Shown here one piece after another: positions 27,077 through 35,923 of a stretch of 64,000 bases of DNA. A model generated the notes under the pieces. It was given only the letters and a program-made list of their open reading frames with translations. It was not told the origin of the DNA and did no database searches. A program made the position numbers and the translations under genes. Positions within the stretch are counted from its first letter, which is position 1. Every line of letters starts with the position of its first letter. This stretch comes from Propionibacteriaceae bacterium (GTDB lineage Bacteria > Actinomycetota > Actinomycetes > Propionibacteriales > Propionibacteriaceae): positions 173,508 to 237,507 of the forward strand of contig JAFKJK010000012.1 of the NCBI GenBank assembly GCA_017306015.1, read 5' to 3'.

Positions 27077-28564
27077 TCACTCAGCGGCCAGCAGGCTCCG
27101 GAGCTGGGCCAGTGCAACCTTTCCGCTGGCGTTGACCGGAAGCGAGTCCAGGACGTGGACGGACTGGGGCAGCATGTGCTTCGGGAGCCGGTCGGACAGG
27201 AAGCGAACGAGCTGGGCCGGATCGAGTTGGGCTCCGTCGACCGGCACAACGGCCATGGTGATCGCTTCACCCGCTTCTGCGTCCGGCAACCCGACCACGG
27301 CGGCGTCGGCGACGGACGAATGCATCAGCGCCGCCTCCTCCACCTGCTGGGGGGAGACTCGGTAACCCCACGACTTGATGAACTCTCCGCTTCGACCGAC
27401 GATGTAGATGAACCCCTCGTCGTCAACCGTGGCGAGGTCTCCCGTCCGCAAGGCGCCTCCGGGGAACTTTTCCGCGGTTGCCTCAGGATCGCCCAGATAG
27501 CCTGGCGAGATGCTCGGGCCGCGCGCGACGATCTCCCCCTGTTGCCCCGGCTCGACGCTGACTCCATCGGCGTCAACGACCCGGAGGTCGACGCCCGGGA
27601 TGCCCCGGCCGATCGAGCCGAGTTTGTCTACCAGCCGCTCGGGCGGCAGGTAGGAGAGCCTCGCGGTCGCCTCCGTCTGGCCGTACATGACGAAGAGCCG
27701 ACTTTGCGGCTGGGCCTCGGCGACCTGCCTGATCAAGTCCGGAGCGAGCCGTCCGCCCGCCTGCTGAACGGTCCGCAGCGTCTTCAGCTGCCTGGTCGGG
27801 TAGCTGCTGGCGCGCAGCAGGAGTTGGAAGGAGGACGGCACGCCGGCCAGTCCGGTACAACCGTGCGCCTCGATCTGCTCGACAACCGTCTCGGGAAACG
27901 TGAGGGTGTTGCAGAGCACGACACTGCCGCCGACGGCGAGGTGGGTGTGCAGGAGCGAAGCCCCGAAACAGTAGTGGAGCGGAAGAATGACGAGCATTCG
28001 ATCCGCGCTCCGAAGCCCCAGGTACTCGACGATCGCCTCCGTGTTGGCATGGAGGTTGGCGTGAGTGATGCGGACCGCCTTGGGACGCGAGGTCGTCCCC
28101 GACGTGAACATGAGGGCGGCGTCGGCTTCCGGACCAGTAGGGACCACCGGCCAGTGCTGGGCTGACTCGCTCAGCACGGCGTCCGTGATCACTGGTAAGT
28201 CCCCGAAGGCCCTGCCCAGCCGTCGCTGTGCTCGACGATCCATGAGCACGGCGGCACAACCCGCCCAGCTCACCTGCAGGCCCAACTCCGGAACGGGTGT
28301 TCGCTCCGACAGCGGCACCGCGACACCGAGCTTCATGGCAGCCAGGTAGGCCGCGATCAGGAAGAACGAGTTCGATCCGACTACCGCAATGCTCGCCCCT
28401 GGCCGAACCCCCGCAGCCAGAAGCCCTCCCGCGACGCGCGCAGCTGCGCTGGCCAACTCAGCGTGGTCATGGCGATGCTGGCCGTCGATCACCGCCACAT
28501 CGGACGGCCTCCCTGCGGCGAGCAGCCGGTCGCTGAAATTGCTCAGGTCCACCCCTGGATGCAT
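27077..28564 (-). CDS. AMP-dependent acyl ligase (class I adenylate-forming enzyme)
   Basis: The 495-residue enzyme activates a carboxylic acid with ATP and then forms a thioester, probably on the adjacent ACP. Core motifs are all present: LMFTSGTTSRPKAVRITHAN (A3) at about residues 150-169, VMYGQTEATARLSYLP (A5) at about 294-309, LRTGDLATVDDEGFIYIVGR (A7-A8) at about 370-389, and the catalytic Lys in NASGKVALAQL near the C terminus. The substrate is unknown; it is not close to a recognisable acetyl-CoA synthetase. AAGGAG stands five bases before the ATG. Its promoter region is shared with the divergent ACP operon. Confidence 0.9.
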   Translation of the reverse strand: MHPGVDLSNFSDRLLAAGRPSDVAVIDGQHRHDHAELASAAARVAGGLLAAGVRPGASIAVVGSNSFFLIAAYLAAMKLGVAVPLSERTPVPELGLQVSWAGCAAVLMDRRAQRRLGRAFGDLPVITDAVLSESAQHWPVVPTGPEADAALMFTSGTTSRPKAVRITHANLHANTEAIVEYLGLRSADRMLVILPLHYCFGASLLHTHLAVGGSVVLCNTLTFPETVVEQIEAHGCTGLAGVPSSFQLLLRASSYPTRQLKTLRTVQQAGGRLAPDLIRQVAEAQPQSRLFVMYGQTEATARLSYLPPERLVDKLGSIGRGIPGVDLRVVDADGVSVEPGQQGEIVARGPSISPGYLGDPEATAEKFPGGALRTGDLATVDDEGFIYIVGRSGEFIKSWGYRVSPQQVEEAALMHSSVADAAVVGLPDAEAGEAITMAVVPVDGAQLDPAQLVRFLSDRLPKHMLPQSVHVLDSLPVNASGKVALAQLRSLLAAE

Positions 28565-28714
28565 GCAGCTCCTTCGCCGGTCGGTCCCCTCACGACCGCT
28601 CCGAGCGGAGCGGGCCGGGGGGGAAACAATGCGAATCGAGGATCAGTGGACGACATACTACAGTCGCCATGGCACAGCAGCTCAGGGGGATGCTTGCCGT
28701 GCCTGGGGGGAAAC
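28565..28714. promoter_or_regulatory. Divergent promoter region between AMP-ligase and ACP operons
   Basis: This 150-base gap must drive both the ligase-SGNH-acpS operon leftward and the ACP-AsnB operon rightward. It contains the A/T-richer stretch GACGACATACTACAGTCGCC around 28648-28667, a candidate -10 region for the ACP operon, and a GGGGGG run just before the ACP start. Confidence 0.4.
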
Positions 28715-28984
28715 ATGGAACAACATGTGACGGCCGAGATCAGGGCCTTCATCACTTCTGCCTATCTCTTCGACGATGAGTCCCGGGCGCCATCCGACGA
28801 CGACTCGCTACTCGAGTCGGGAATCCTCGACTCGACCGGAGTGCTGGAGTTGATCGAGTTCCTCGAAACCCGGTTCGGCATCAATGTCGCCGACAACGAG
28901 ACCGTGCCGCACAATCTCGGAACCATCGCAAACATCACTCGATATGTCGACGAGAAAATCGCTGACACCGCGGGAGCGGCGTGA
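28715..28984 (+). CDS. Acyl carrier protein
   Basis: The 89-residue acidic protein is a stand-alone carrier protein. The phosphopantetheine site is in LLESGILDSTGVLELIEF at about residues 29-46, with the Ser of LDST as attachment point. The surrounding four-helix pattern and length are typical. It should be primed by the AcpS encoded at 25834 and loaded by the ligase at 27077. I start at the ATG at 28715, nine bases after GGGGGG. The stop overlaps the next start (GTGA). Confidence 0.9.
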   Translation: MEQHVTAEIRAFITSAYLFDDESRAPSDDDSLLESGILDSTGVLELIEFLETRFGINVADNETVPHNLGTIANITRYVDEKIADTAGAA

Positions 28985-29190
28985 ACGCCGAGGAGATCGA
29001 TCGAATCCTCGGGGAACGAGCGCAGGCACGCGTCGCAGGCGAGGACGCGGAACTCCGCTCGATCCACTCCGCGATCTTCATTGAGGACGCCTTCGGGGTC
29101 ACGCTCTCCGATGAGCAGTTGGCGTCAGGTCTCCTCGACGACCCGGCAGCACTGCGTGCCTTCCTGTCGCAATCGAACCAGTTCGACTGA
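28981..29190 (+). CDS. Small protein of unknown function, ACP-operon partner
   Basis: The 69-residue protein starts with GTG inside the ACP stop codon, and its own stop overlaps the asnB start, so it is surely translated within the operon. It is acidic and helical. The segment IHSAIFIEDAFGVTLSDEQL resembles the second half of carrier proteins but lacks a DS attachment site. It could be a degenerate carrier or a docking factor for the ACP; I do not recognise it. Confidence 0.7.
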   Translation: MNAEEIDRILGERAQARVAGEDAELRSIHSAIFIEDAFGVTLSDEQLASGLLDDPAALRAFLSQSNQFD

Positions 29191-31181
29191 TGTGCGGCAT
29201 CTGCGGGATCGTCACCGGAGGCCCGGCGCCGGATCCGGCACTTGTCGAAGCGATGATGGCCCAACTCGCCCATCGTGGCCCCGACGGGAGCGGCTATCTC
29301 GTGGACGGAGAGGCTGCGCTCGGACACACCCGGCTGGCGATCATCGACGCGCCCGGCGGCACTCAGCCCCTCAGCAATGAGGACCACTCGGTCTGGGTCA
29401 CGTTCAACGGTGAGATCTTCAACTACGTCGAGCTCAGGACCGCCCTGCGCAAGCGTGGCCACAGGTTCCGTACCGAGAGCGACACCGAGGTCATCGTCCA
29501 CGCCTGGGAGGAATGGGCCGAGGATGCATTCAACCGGTTCAACGGCCAATGGGCGATCGGCATCTGGGATCGCCGCGCCCACCGGTTGGTCCTGTCGAGA
29601 GACCGCCTCGGCGTCCGTCCGCTCTACTACCGCCTGGCCGCCCGCGGAATCTCCTTCGCCTCCGAGGTGAAGGCAATCTTCGCCGACCCCCAGGTACCGC
29701 GCGAGCTCGACCCCGTCGGCCTGGGCCAGATCCTGACATTCTGGTCGACGGTTGCGCCGAGAACCGCTTTTCGCGGCATCGAACAGCTACCACCCGGGCA
29801 CGTCGCGACCTATGACGCAGCGGGCTTCCGCAGTCAGCCGTACTGGCGTATCACCTTCCCCGCGCGTGGCGAGGAACCCGGACAGGACCTTGCGGAGAAC
29901 GCTGCCGGGTTGCGAGCCCGGCTGATCGAGGCCACCCGACTGCGGTTCGAACGCAGCGACGTGCCTGTCGGGGCCTACCTGTCGGGGGGACTCGACTCCT
30001 CCGTCACCGCGGCAGCCATCCGCAGCTTCACCACTGTCCCGCTGGACACGTTCTCGCTGCGCTTCACCGACGCGGAGTTCGACGAAGGGGGCTATCAGCG
30101 GCTGATGGCTCAGCGACTGGGGACCAGGCACCAGGAGATCGAGGTCTCGACGCGGCAGATCGCGGATGTCTTCCCGGATGTCGTGTGGCACGCCGAGACG
30201 CCGGTGCTCCGTTCGGCGCCGGCACCCCTGTTCCTCCTCTCCCGCCTCGTCCGGCAGAGCGGCTACAAGGTGGTCGTGACGGGTGAGGGCGCCGACGAGG
30301 TCCTCGGCGGCTACGACATCTATCGCGAAGCCCGGGTCCGTGCCTTCTGGTCCCGCGATCCCGGCTCGGCGCAGCGGGACCGGGCAGCCGAGTTGCTCTA
30401 CCCATGGCTGGAACGTAACCCGAGCAAGGCGCCCGCGTTCGCCCGTGGCTTCTTCGGGATGTCGCTCGACACTGCCGATCCGGCGATGTCGCACCGACCC
30501 AGGTGGAGTTCGACGGCAGTGCTGCGCTCGATGCTCGCCAGCGGACTGCGCGCCGAACTGGACGCCGATGCCGCACCGAGCCTGATTGCGCGGATGCCCC
30601 CGGAGAGCTCCTCCTGGGATCCGCTCGCGCGCGCCCAGTGGCTGGAGATGACAACCCTGCTGCCCGGCTACATCCTGGCGTCCCAGGGTGACCGGATGCT
30701 GATGGCCAACTCGGTGGAAGGGCGGTTCCCGTTCCTCGACCCGGAAGTGGTCGCGTTCGCAAGCGCACTGCCGGCTCGGCACAAACTGTTCGGGCTTGAC
30801 GAGAAGTTCCTCCTCAAGCAGGCCTTTGCCGACTTGGTGCCGGAGGAGATCCTGTACCGCCCGAAGCAGCCCTACAGGGCACCGGACGCCGCCAGCTTCT
30901 TCGCACCAGGGAGTCCTGACTGGATCGATGAGGTGCTTTCGCCGTCGGCCGTCCTCGCGGCGGCAGTCTTCGACCCGCGTCAGGTTGCGGGCCTGACACA
31001 GAAGGCCCGAGAGCGCAGCGACCGGTTCGGGAACACCGACAACATGCGGATGCTGGCGATCCTCTCGACGCAGCTCCTCCATCGGCAGTTCATTGCCGAG
31101 CCGCCGGCGCGAGTCGCCGCCAGCCCACCGGGGCCCGTCCACGTCGTCAATACGGCTATCAGTGAAAGGCAGGAAGCGTGA
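29190..31181 (+). CDS. asnB: Asparagine synthase-type glutamine amidotransferase
   Basis: The 663-residue protein has the full AsnB layout. The N-terminal class II glutaminase domain starts MCGICGIV with nucleophile Cys2, and continues with LAHRGPDGSGY and VTFNGEIFNYVELR. The ATP-pyrophosphatase domain has the PP-loop YLSGGLDSSVTAAAI near residue 265 and VVTGEGADEVLGGYDIY near 365. It transfers ammonia from glutamine to an adenylated carboxylate. In this operon the acceptor is probably a sugar- or carrier-bound acid rather than free aspartate, by analogy with AsnB homologues in other O-antigen loci. It is coupled at both ends by TGATG overlaps. Confidence 0.92.
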   Translation: MCGICGIVTGGPAPDPALVEAMMAQLAHRGPDGSGYLVDGEAALGHTRLAIIDAPGGTQPLSNEDHSVWVTFNGEIFNYVELRTALRKRGHRFRTESDTEVIVHAWEEWAEDAFNRFNGQWAIGIWDRRAHRLVLSRDRLGVRPLYYRLAARGISFASEVKAIFADPQVPRELDPVGLGQILTFWSTVAPRTAFRGIEQLPPGHVATYDAAGFRSQPYWRITFPARGEEPGQDLAENAAGLRARLIEATRLRFERSDVPVGAYLSGGLDSSVTAAAIRSFTTVPLDTFSLRFTDAEFDEGGYQRLMAQRLGTRHQEIEVSTRQIADVFPDVVWHAETPVLRSAPAPLFLLSRLVRQSGYKVVVTGEGADEVLGGYDIYREARVRAFWSRDPGSAQRDRAAELLYPWLERNPSKAPAFARGFFGMSLDTADPAMSHRPRWSSTAVLRSMLASGLRAELDADAAPSLIARMPPESSSWDPLARAQWLEMTTLLPGYILASQGDRMLMANSVEGRFPFLDPEVVAFASALPARHKLFGLDEKFLLKQAFADLVPEEILYRPKQPYRAPDAASFFAPGSPDWIDEVLSPSAVLAAAVFDPRQVAGLTQKARERSDRFGNTDNMRMLAILSTQLLHRQFIAEPPARVAASPPGPVHVVNTAISERQEA

Positions 31182-32200
31182 TGGATCCCAGTCAGATCGG
31201 TCTGCACAGTCTGGCCGTCGATGCAGCAGCCGAGACTGACCGCATCGCCGACCGTCTGCGGTACTACCTCACCTCGACCAAGCGCAGAGGCGCCGTCGTC
31301 GCGCTGTCGGGCGGGATCGACTCCAGCGTCACGGCAGCCCTGTGCGTCCGTGCCCTCGGCCAGGATCGGGTGTTCGGGCTGCACATGCCCGAGCGGGCGT
31401 CGTCCCCTGAGACGATCGGACTGAGCAGATCGGTCTCGGACGCCTTCGGTTTCGACTCGGCAGTCGAGGAGATCTCGGCGATTCTCGACGCGGCCGGATG
31501 CTACCGGCGCTACGACGACTCCGTGCGCAAGGTCGTGCCCGACTACGGGCCGGGCTGGAGATCGAAGATCGTGCTCCCCAGTGTGACCGACTCCGACGCC
31601 CTCCGCATCTACTCGGTGGTGGTCGAGGACCCGGACGGCAACCAGAGTCGGCACCGGCTCTCCACCGACGCATATCTCGGCGTGGTAGCGGCGACCAACT
31701 TCAAACAGCGGGTCCGCAAGATGATGGAGTACTACCACGCAGACCGGCTCAACTACGTGACAACTGGGACTCCCAATCGCCTCGAGTACGACCAGGGCTT
31801 CTTCGTGAAGCTCGGAGACGGGGCGGCGGACGTGAAGCCGATCGCCCATCTCTACAAGTCCCAGGTGTATGCGCTGGCGGAGTACCTTGGCGTCCCGGAA
31901 GCCATTCGCGTCCGTCCCTCGACAACCGACACCTACTCCCTCGCACAGTCCCAGGAGGAGTTCTACTTCTCTCTTCCTCATCAACTGATGGACCTGTGCC
32001 TGTACGGCCACAACCAGGGCGTCGCACCGGAACAGCTCACCCAGGCCACAGGCCTGACCGCCGAGCAGGTTGAACGCGTCTTCCGCGACATCGACCAGAA
32101 GCGGAAGACGACCGCATACCTACACCTTGAGCCCCAACTCGCCGCCGAGGTGCCGGAGATCTCCCACACGCTGCCACTGGCTGACGCGGGCCGGCGCTGA
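31181..32200 (+). CDS. NAD synthase-like (NadE family) ATP-pyrophosphatase
   Basis: The 339-residue protein matches the synthetase domain of NadE: PP-loop VVALSGGIDSSVTAALCVRA at about residues 38-57, NFKQRVRKMMEYYHADRLNY at about 175-194, TTGTPNRLEYDQGFFVKLGD at about 195-214, and KPIAHLYKSQVYALAEYLGV at about 220-239. It lacks a nitrilase-type glutaminase domain. Housekeeping NAD synthesis is possible, but the gene sits inside a polysaccharide operon and overlaps asnB by TGATG, so an amide-forming step on a sugar or carrier-bound acid is a fair alternative. The ATG at 31181 is preferred over the GTG three bases earlier. Confidence 0.85.
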   Translation: MDPSQIGLHSLAVDAAAETDRIADRLRYYLTSTKRRGAVVALSGGIDSSVTAALCVRALGQDRVFGLHMPERASSPETIGLSRSVSDAFGFDSAVEEISAILDAAGCYRRYDDSVRKVVPDYGPGWRSKIVLPSVTDSDALRIYSVVVEDPDGNQSRHRLSTDAYLGVVAATNFKQRVRKMMEYYHADRLNYVTTGTPNRLEYDQGFFVKLGDGAADVKPIAHLYKSQVYALAEYLGVPEAIRVRPSTTDTYSLAQSQEEFYFSLPHQLMDLCLYGHNQGVAPEQLTQATGLTAEQVERVFRDIDQKRKTTAYLHLEPQLAAEVPEISHTLPLADAGRR

Positions 32201-32236
32201 GGTGTCCGCTGGACCAGAGAGGAGGCTCGTCCAGGA

Positions 32237-32905
32237 ATGAGTAGGCAGGAAGTGAACACCAGCCTGGTGCGTCGGTACGGCGCGAGCCGCGGGTCCATCC
32301 GGGACCTGATCATCAAGGTGGTCCGCAAACGCGAGGGCGGTGAGATGTTCTCGCCGACGCTGCGCGAGATCTTCCGGGTCCACCACGGCGTGGACGTGGG
32401 CATGTACACCCACGGAGGCTGCTTCCATCCGTTCTCGTTCGGGCCGAACACGACGATCGGCAGGTACACCTCGATCGCCGCCACGGCCTTCGCCGCGACG
32501 GACAACCATCCGATGCAGTACAAGTCCATGCACGGGTTCTTCTTCAACCCGGTGCTCGGCATCGTCGACAAGGAGTGGGCGTTCGAGCCGCTGTCGATCG
32601 GGAACGACGTCTGGCTCGGCCACAACTCGATCATCATGCCGGGGGTCGGATCGATCGGCGACGGGGCCGTCGTCGCGGCGGGCGCTGTGGTGAACAAGAG
32701 CGTGCCGCCCTATGCAGTCGTTGTCGGCAACCCGGCCCGGGTGGTCCGCTACCGCTTCGATCCGGACACCATCGAGCGACTCAGGAGCGAGAAGTGGTGG
32801 GAGAAGGACATCGAGGAGCTGAAGCTTCACCTGGACCAGTACACCCGTGCGTACGGCGTCGCGGGTGACGACGAACCCGCCCACAGGCCTGCGGCGGCAC
32901 CGTGA
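32237..32905 (+). CDS. Hexapeptide-repeat O-acyltransferase (CatB/xenobiotic-type)
   Basis: The 222-residue protein is a left-handed beta-helix acyltransferase. Landmarks are NTTIGRYTSIAATAFAATDN at about residues 73-92, with a likely catalytic His in the DNHP string that follows, and LSIGNDVWLGHNSIIMPGVG at about 117-136. VVGNPARVVRYRF closes the helix domain at about 163-175. It probably acetylates a sugar of the repeat unit before export. AGGAGG lies 16 bases before the ATG, a rather long spacing. It overlaps the following flippase gene by four bases (GTGA). Confidence 0.88.
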   Translation: MSRQEVNTSLVRRYGASRGSIRDLIIKVVRKREGGEMFSPTLREIFRVHHGVDVGMYTHGGCFHPFSFGPNTTIGRYTSIAATAFAATDNHPMQYKSMHGFFFNPVLGIVDKEWAFEPLSIGNDVWLGHNSIIMPGVGSIGDGAVVAAGAVVNKSVPPYAVVVGNPARVVRYRFDPDTIERLRSEKWWEKDIEELKLHLDQYTRAYGVAGDDEPAHRPAAAP

Positions 32906-34446
32906 ACGACGGCAGTGAGGACGCGATCCCCCCGCCACGACCGGATCCCACCGGGCCACCCGTCCCGCCAGAGGTCTCGGTGGGCCGTCAAGCGGCCATG
33001 GGAGTGCTATGGATGACCGCCCAGACCTGGCTTGCCCGTGCCGGCGGGCTGGTCACCATCGCGATCCTGACCCGTCTGCTCGCCCCGGAGGACTTCGGCC
33101 TACTCGCGATCGCCTCCACCCTGCTCACCCTGACGTATGTCCTGTCCGATCTTGGCCTGTCGACCTACGTCGTCCAGGCTGCCACCATCGACCGGCGGAG
33201 CCTCAGCACAGCGTTCTGGGTGTCCCTGCTGGGCGGAGGGATGATCGCGCTCGCGATCTATCTGCTCGCTCCCGGCATAGCTGCACTCCTCCGCGCTCCA
33301 GGCGCGGAACCGATCCTGCAGGCCATGACGGTGATCGTCGTCCTGATCTCGCTCACGTCGGTGCCCTTGGCGTTGATGCGGCGTCGCATGCAGTTCCGCC
33401 TGCTGGCGTTCCAGTTCTCGGCCGGCGCGATCCTCGCGCAGATCGTTGCGATCGTGGCGGCCTTCTCGGGATGGGGGGTGTGGGCGCTGGTCCTGCAGCT
33501 GGTGGTAGGTCAGCTCGTGGCCTCCGTCACCCAGTGGATCTCGGCCCGCTGGCATCCAAGTTGGGAGTTCTCCCGTCCCGACTTCGGGATCATGGTCCGC
33601 TACGGCGTCCATGTAGTGGGCAGCGGGCTGGTCAACGTTGGGCGGACCTGGATTGAGACCGGCATCGTCGCGGCCGGCCTGGGGATCCGCGAACTGGGTT
33701 ACCTGAACATCGCCCAGAAGCTCGTGCAGACGGCCACCGAGCTGAGCGGGACGGCCATTCTTCCGGTCTCCACCGTCGCGTTCGCCAAGGTCAAGTCCTC
33801 CATCACGCGGCTCCGGGATTCTCACGCGCGGGCCACCGCCCTCGCCCAGGCGATCGTCACCCCCGCGATGGTCCTGATCGTGGTGTCTGCGCCGGTCCTC
33901 GTACCGCTGGTCTTCGGTCCGGAGTGGGGACCCAGTGCTCCAGTCGCGCAGTTGCTTGCCCTGGCCGCGCTGCTGGCCGTCGGCCGTGAGATCGACCACG
34001 GGCTGCTTGACGGAGTTGGTCGACCGGGGCGCTGGCTGGCCTTCACGACGGTCATTTGCACGCTCTCGGTCGGGCTCATCGCCCTCGGGGTCCCGTACAG
34101 CGTCCTCGTGATCGCCGGTGCCTATCTCGTCGTGGCATTGGTTGAACTGGTCGGACGCTGGTTCGTCGTGGGTCGGTTCCTCCAGGCGACGGTCCTGCAG
34201 ACAGCCATGCCCTTCCTGATGGTGCTGCCGGCAGCGATCGGCTCCGCTCTCGCCGGTCTCGCGAGCGTGACCTTACTTCGGACGGCTCCGGAGTTGCTGA
34301 CGATCGCGGCCACGGGCCTGGTCGTGCTCGCCGTTCACCTCGGGATCGTCCGGCTGCTGACTCCCGCGACCTGGACGGAGCTCGTTGCGCTCATCCCGGG
34401 ACGCGGCCGAGGCGCCACTCCCGAGACATCGGCAGAAGCACCCTGA
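32902..34446 (+). CDS. Polysaccharide flippase (MOP/WzxC-like), second copy
   Basis: The 514-residue integral membrane protein has about 14 hydrophobic segments. The N terminus (MGVLWMTAQTWLARAGGLVT, LTRLLAPEDFGLLAIASTLL) is that of the WzxC/MOP oligosaccharide flippases, which export undecaprenyl-linked units. It begins at a GTG overlapping the acyltransferase stop. Its 3' end overlaps the convergent WecG-type gene by 56 bases. It is clearly different from the 419-residue flippase at 8373, so two export systems are encoded. Confidence 0.9.
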   Translation: MNDGSEDAIPPPRPDPTGPPVPPEVSVGRQAAMGVLWMTAQTWLARAGGLVTIAILTRLLAPEDFGLLAIASTLLTLTYVLSDLGLSTYVVQAATIDRRSLSTAFWVSLLGGGMIALAIYLLAPGIAALLRAPGAEPILQAMTVIVVLISLTSVPLALMRRRMQFRLLAFQFSAGAILAQIVAIVAAFSGWGVWALVLQLVVGQLVASVTQWISARWHPSWEFSRPDFGIMVRYGVHVVGSGLVNVGRTWIETGIVAAGLGIRELGYLNIAQKLVQTATELSGTAILPVSTVAFAKVKSSITRLRDSHARATALAQAIVTPAMVLIVVSAPVLVPLVFGPEWGPSAPVAQLLALAALLAVGREIDHGLLDGVGRPGRWLAFTTVICTLSVGLIALGVPYSVLVIAGAYLVVALVELVGRWFVVGRFLQATVLQTAMPFLMVLPAAIGSALAGLASVTLLRTAPELLTIAATGLVVLAVHLGIVRLLTPATWTELVALIPGRGRGATPETSAEAP

Positions 34447-35680
34447 AGTACGTCGGAACGCCCTCAACAAGGTAGCGTCGCCACAGCCGTCGGGGGTCCT
34501 GGACGAAGCGGAAGAGCCACTCCAGCCCCGCCCGCTGGACCCACTCCGCCGCGCGACGCTCACCGCCGACGAACAGCTCGACAGCAGCGCCGATCCCGAT
34601 CGCGGTGCCGCGGTAGCCCGCCGCGAGGAGCTCAGCAGCGAGCAGATCGCCGGCGGGCTGGGAGACCGCCACGAGAGCCAGCCGCGCGTCCAGTTCGTTC
34701 AGCCGGGCGGCGAGCCGCACGGGATCCCAGTCGCGTTTGTCGCCGTGCTCGCGGAGCACAACGGCCGCGCCCGCGTCCCGCGCCCGCCGTTCGAACACTG
34801 AGCCGGCCAGCTCGGCGCCGCCGATCAGGCCTATCCGGAGACCGTCCGTCCGCGGGTCGAACAGGAGACTGCGCACCAGGTCAGCGCCAGTCGTACGCTC
34901 CACCTGATAGCCACCGCTGACGAGCAGCCGCGCGATCGGCCAGCCGTCGGCCGTGATGGCCGTCGCAGTCGCGATCGCGCCACGGAAGACCGGGCTGATC
35001 CTGGCGAGGTGGATGTGCTGCTGGTTGACAGTCTGAATCCTCCCAGTTCCGCCATCAAGGCACGCATCGAGGAGACCTGCGAGATCGCGGATGCACCGCG
35101 GAGCGGCGCTGCGGAGGGCGACTGCCAGGCTCTGGTCCACTCGTCCGGGCGCCAGGTGCGAGCGGACGAAGTCCGACAGGTCAGCCATCCGCAGAGCTTG
35201 CAGGGGCGGGGCATCTGCCGGCAGATCGCCCGAGTCGGCGATGAGCAGGGAAGGGAACCGTCCACACGCACGCAGCAGCCGGAGGTCGGCAACCGTGCGC
35301 ACGAGCACATGCCTCGCGCGGTTGATCAGCGGCAATCTCCGGTCTCCGCCGCGGGCGAGCCGACCTGATGCGCGGACCGGAGCCTCGAAGCGCGCGACCA
35401 GGTGGACGTCCGACACCACACGGAGTCGCTCGCAGGCACGGAGTGCCGTCCACCCCGAGGTCACCAGGACATCGCAGCCGAGTGCCTCGCGGCGCAGCTC
35501 GGAGAGAGCCTCGAGGCCGGTCCTCGCGGGAACTGGCGCGCTGCGCCGAAGCGCATCGGACGCGGAGACTGCCACCACCTCCAGACCGCCTGCACGCAGG
35601 GACGAAACGATCCCCGAATCGATGGCGGCCTCTTCGTCGCGGTGATCCCCATCACCGCTGAGTACATACAGGACTCGCAC
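34391..35680 (-). CDS. WecG/TagA/CpsF-family glycosyltransferase with extra N-terminal domain
   Basis: The 429-residue protein has a C-terminal WecG/TagA domain (from about residue 215): TADGWPIARLL, the family motif ERTTGADLVRSLLFD, GLIGGAELAGSVFE, and a basic amphipathic tail EWLFRFVQDPRRLWRRYL. This family (GT26) transfers UDP-sugars such as ManNAc to lipid-linked acceptors at the membrane. The first ~200 residues (VRVLYVLSGDGDHRDEEAAI) look like a separate Rossmann domain, perhaps a second transferase half; family members are usually about 250 residues. I start at the GTG at 35680, six bases after AGGGGG; the frame stays open to a TTG at 35740. Confidence 0.8.
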   Translation of the reverse strand: MRVLYVLSGDGDHRDEEAAIDSGIVSSLRAGGLEVVAVSASDALRRSAPVPARTGLEALSELRREALGCDVLVTSGWTALRACERLRVVSDVHLVARFEAPVRASGRLARGGDRRLPLINRARHVLVRTVADLRLLRACGRFPSLLIADSGDLPADAPPLQALRMADLSDFVRSHLAPGRVDQSLAVALRSAAPRCIRDLAGLLDACLDGGTGRIQTVNQQHIHLARISPVFRGAIATATAITADGWPIARLLVSGGYQVERTTGADLVRSLLFDPRTDGLRIGLIGGAELAGSVFERRARDAGAAVVLREHGDKRDWDPVRLAARLNELDARLALVAVSQPAGDLLAAELLAAGYRGTAIGIGAAVELFVGGERRAAEWVQRAGLEWLFRFVQDPRRLWRRYLVEGVPTYFRVLLPMSREWRLGRVPG

Positions 35681-35923
35681 GCGCACCCCCCTGCTGCGTG
35701 ACCGGACCCAACGAGTCAGCAAATCGCTGACCGACGCCAACCTAACCGACGTATTACGCGCGGGGAATGGATTGACTTACTTACGGAATGAGGGTGTACA
35801 CCGCACCGGCATTGAGGGCGCGGGCGGACGGGTTGGAGCCCCGCAAGATCACATCGATAGCCAGTTCACGAAAATTCACGGCACGCGGTGGCAGCGGTCA
35901 GTAACATTGGGTAGCAAAATGCC

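Noticed and set aside
28598..28714. An N-terminal extension of the ACP from 28463
   Set aside because: The ACP fold starts at 28715 with its own ribosome site; the extension crosses the divergent promoter and overlaps the ligase start.
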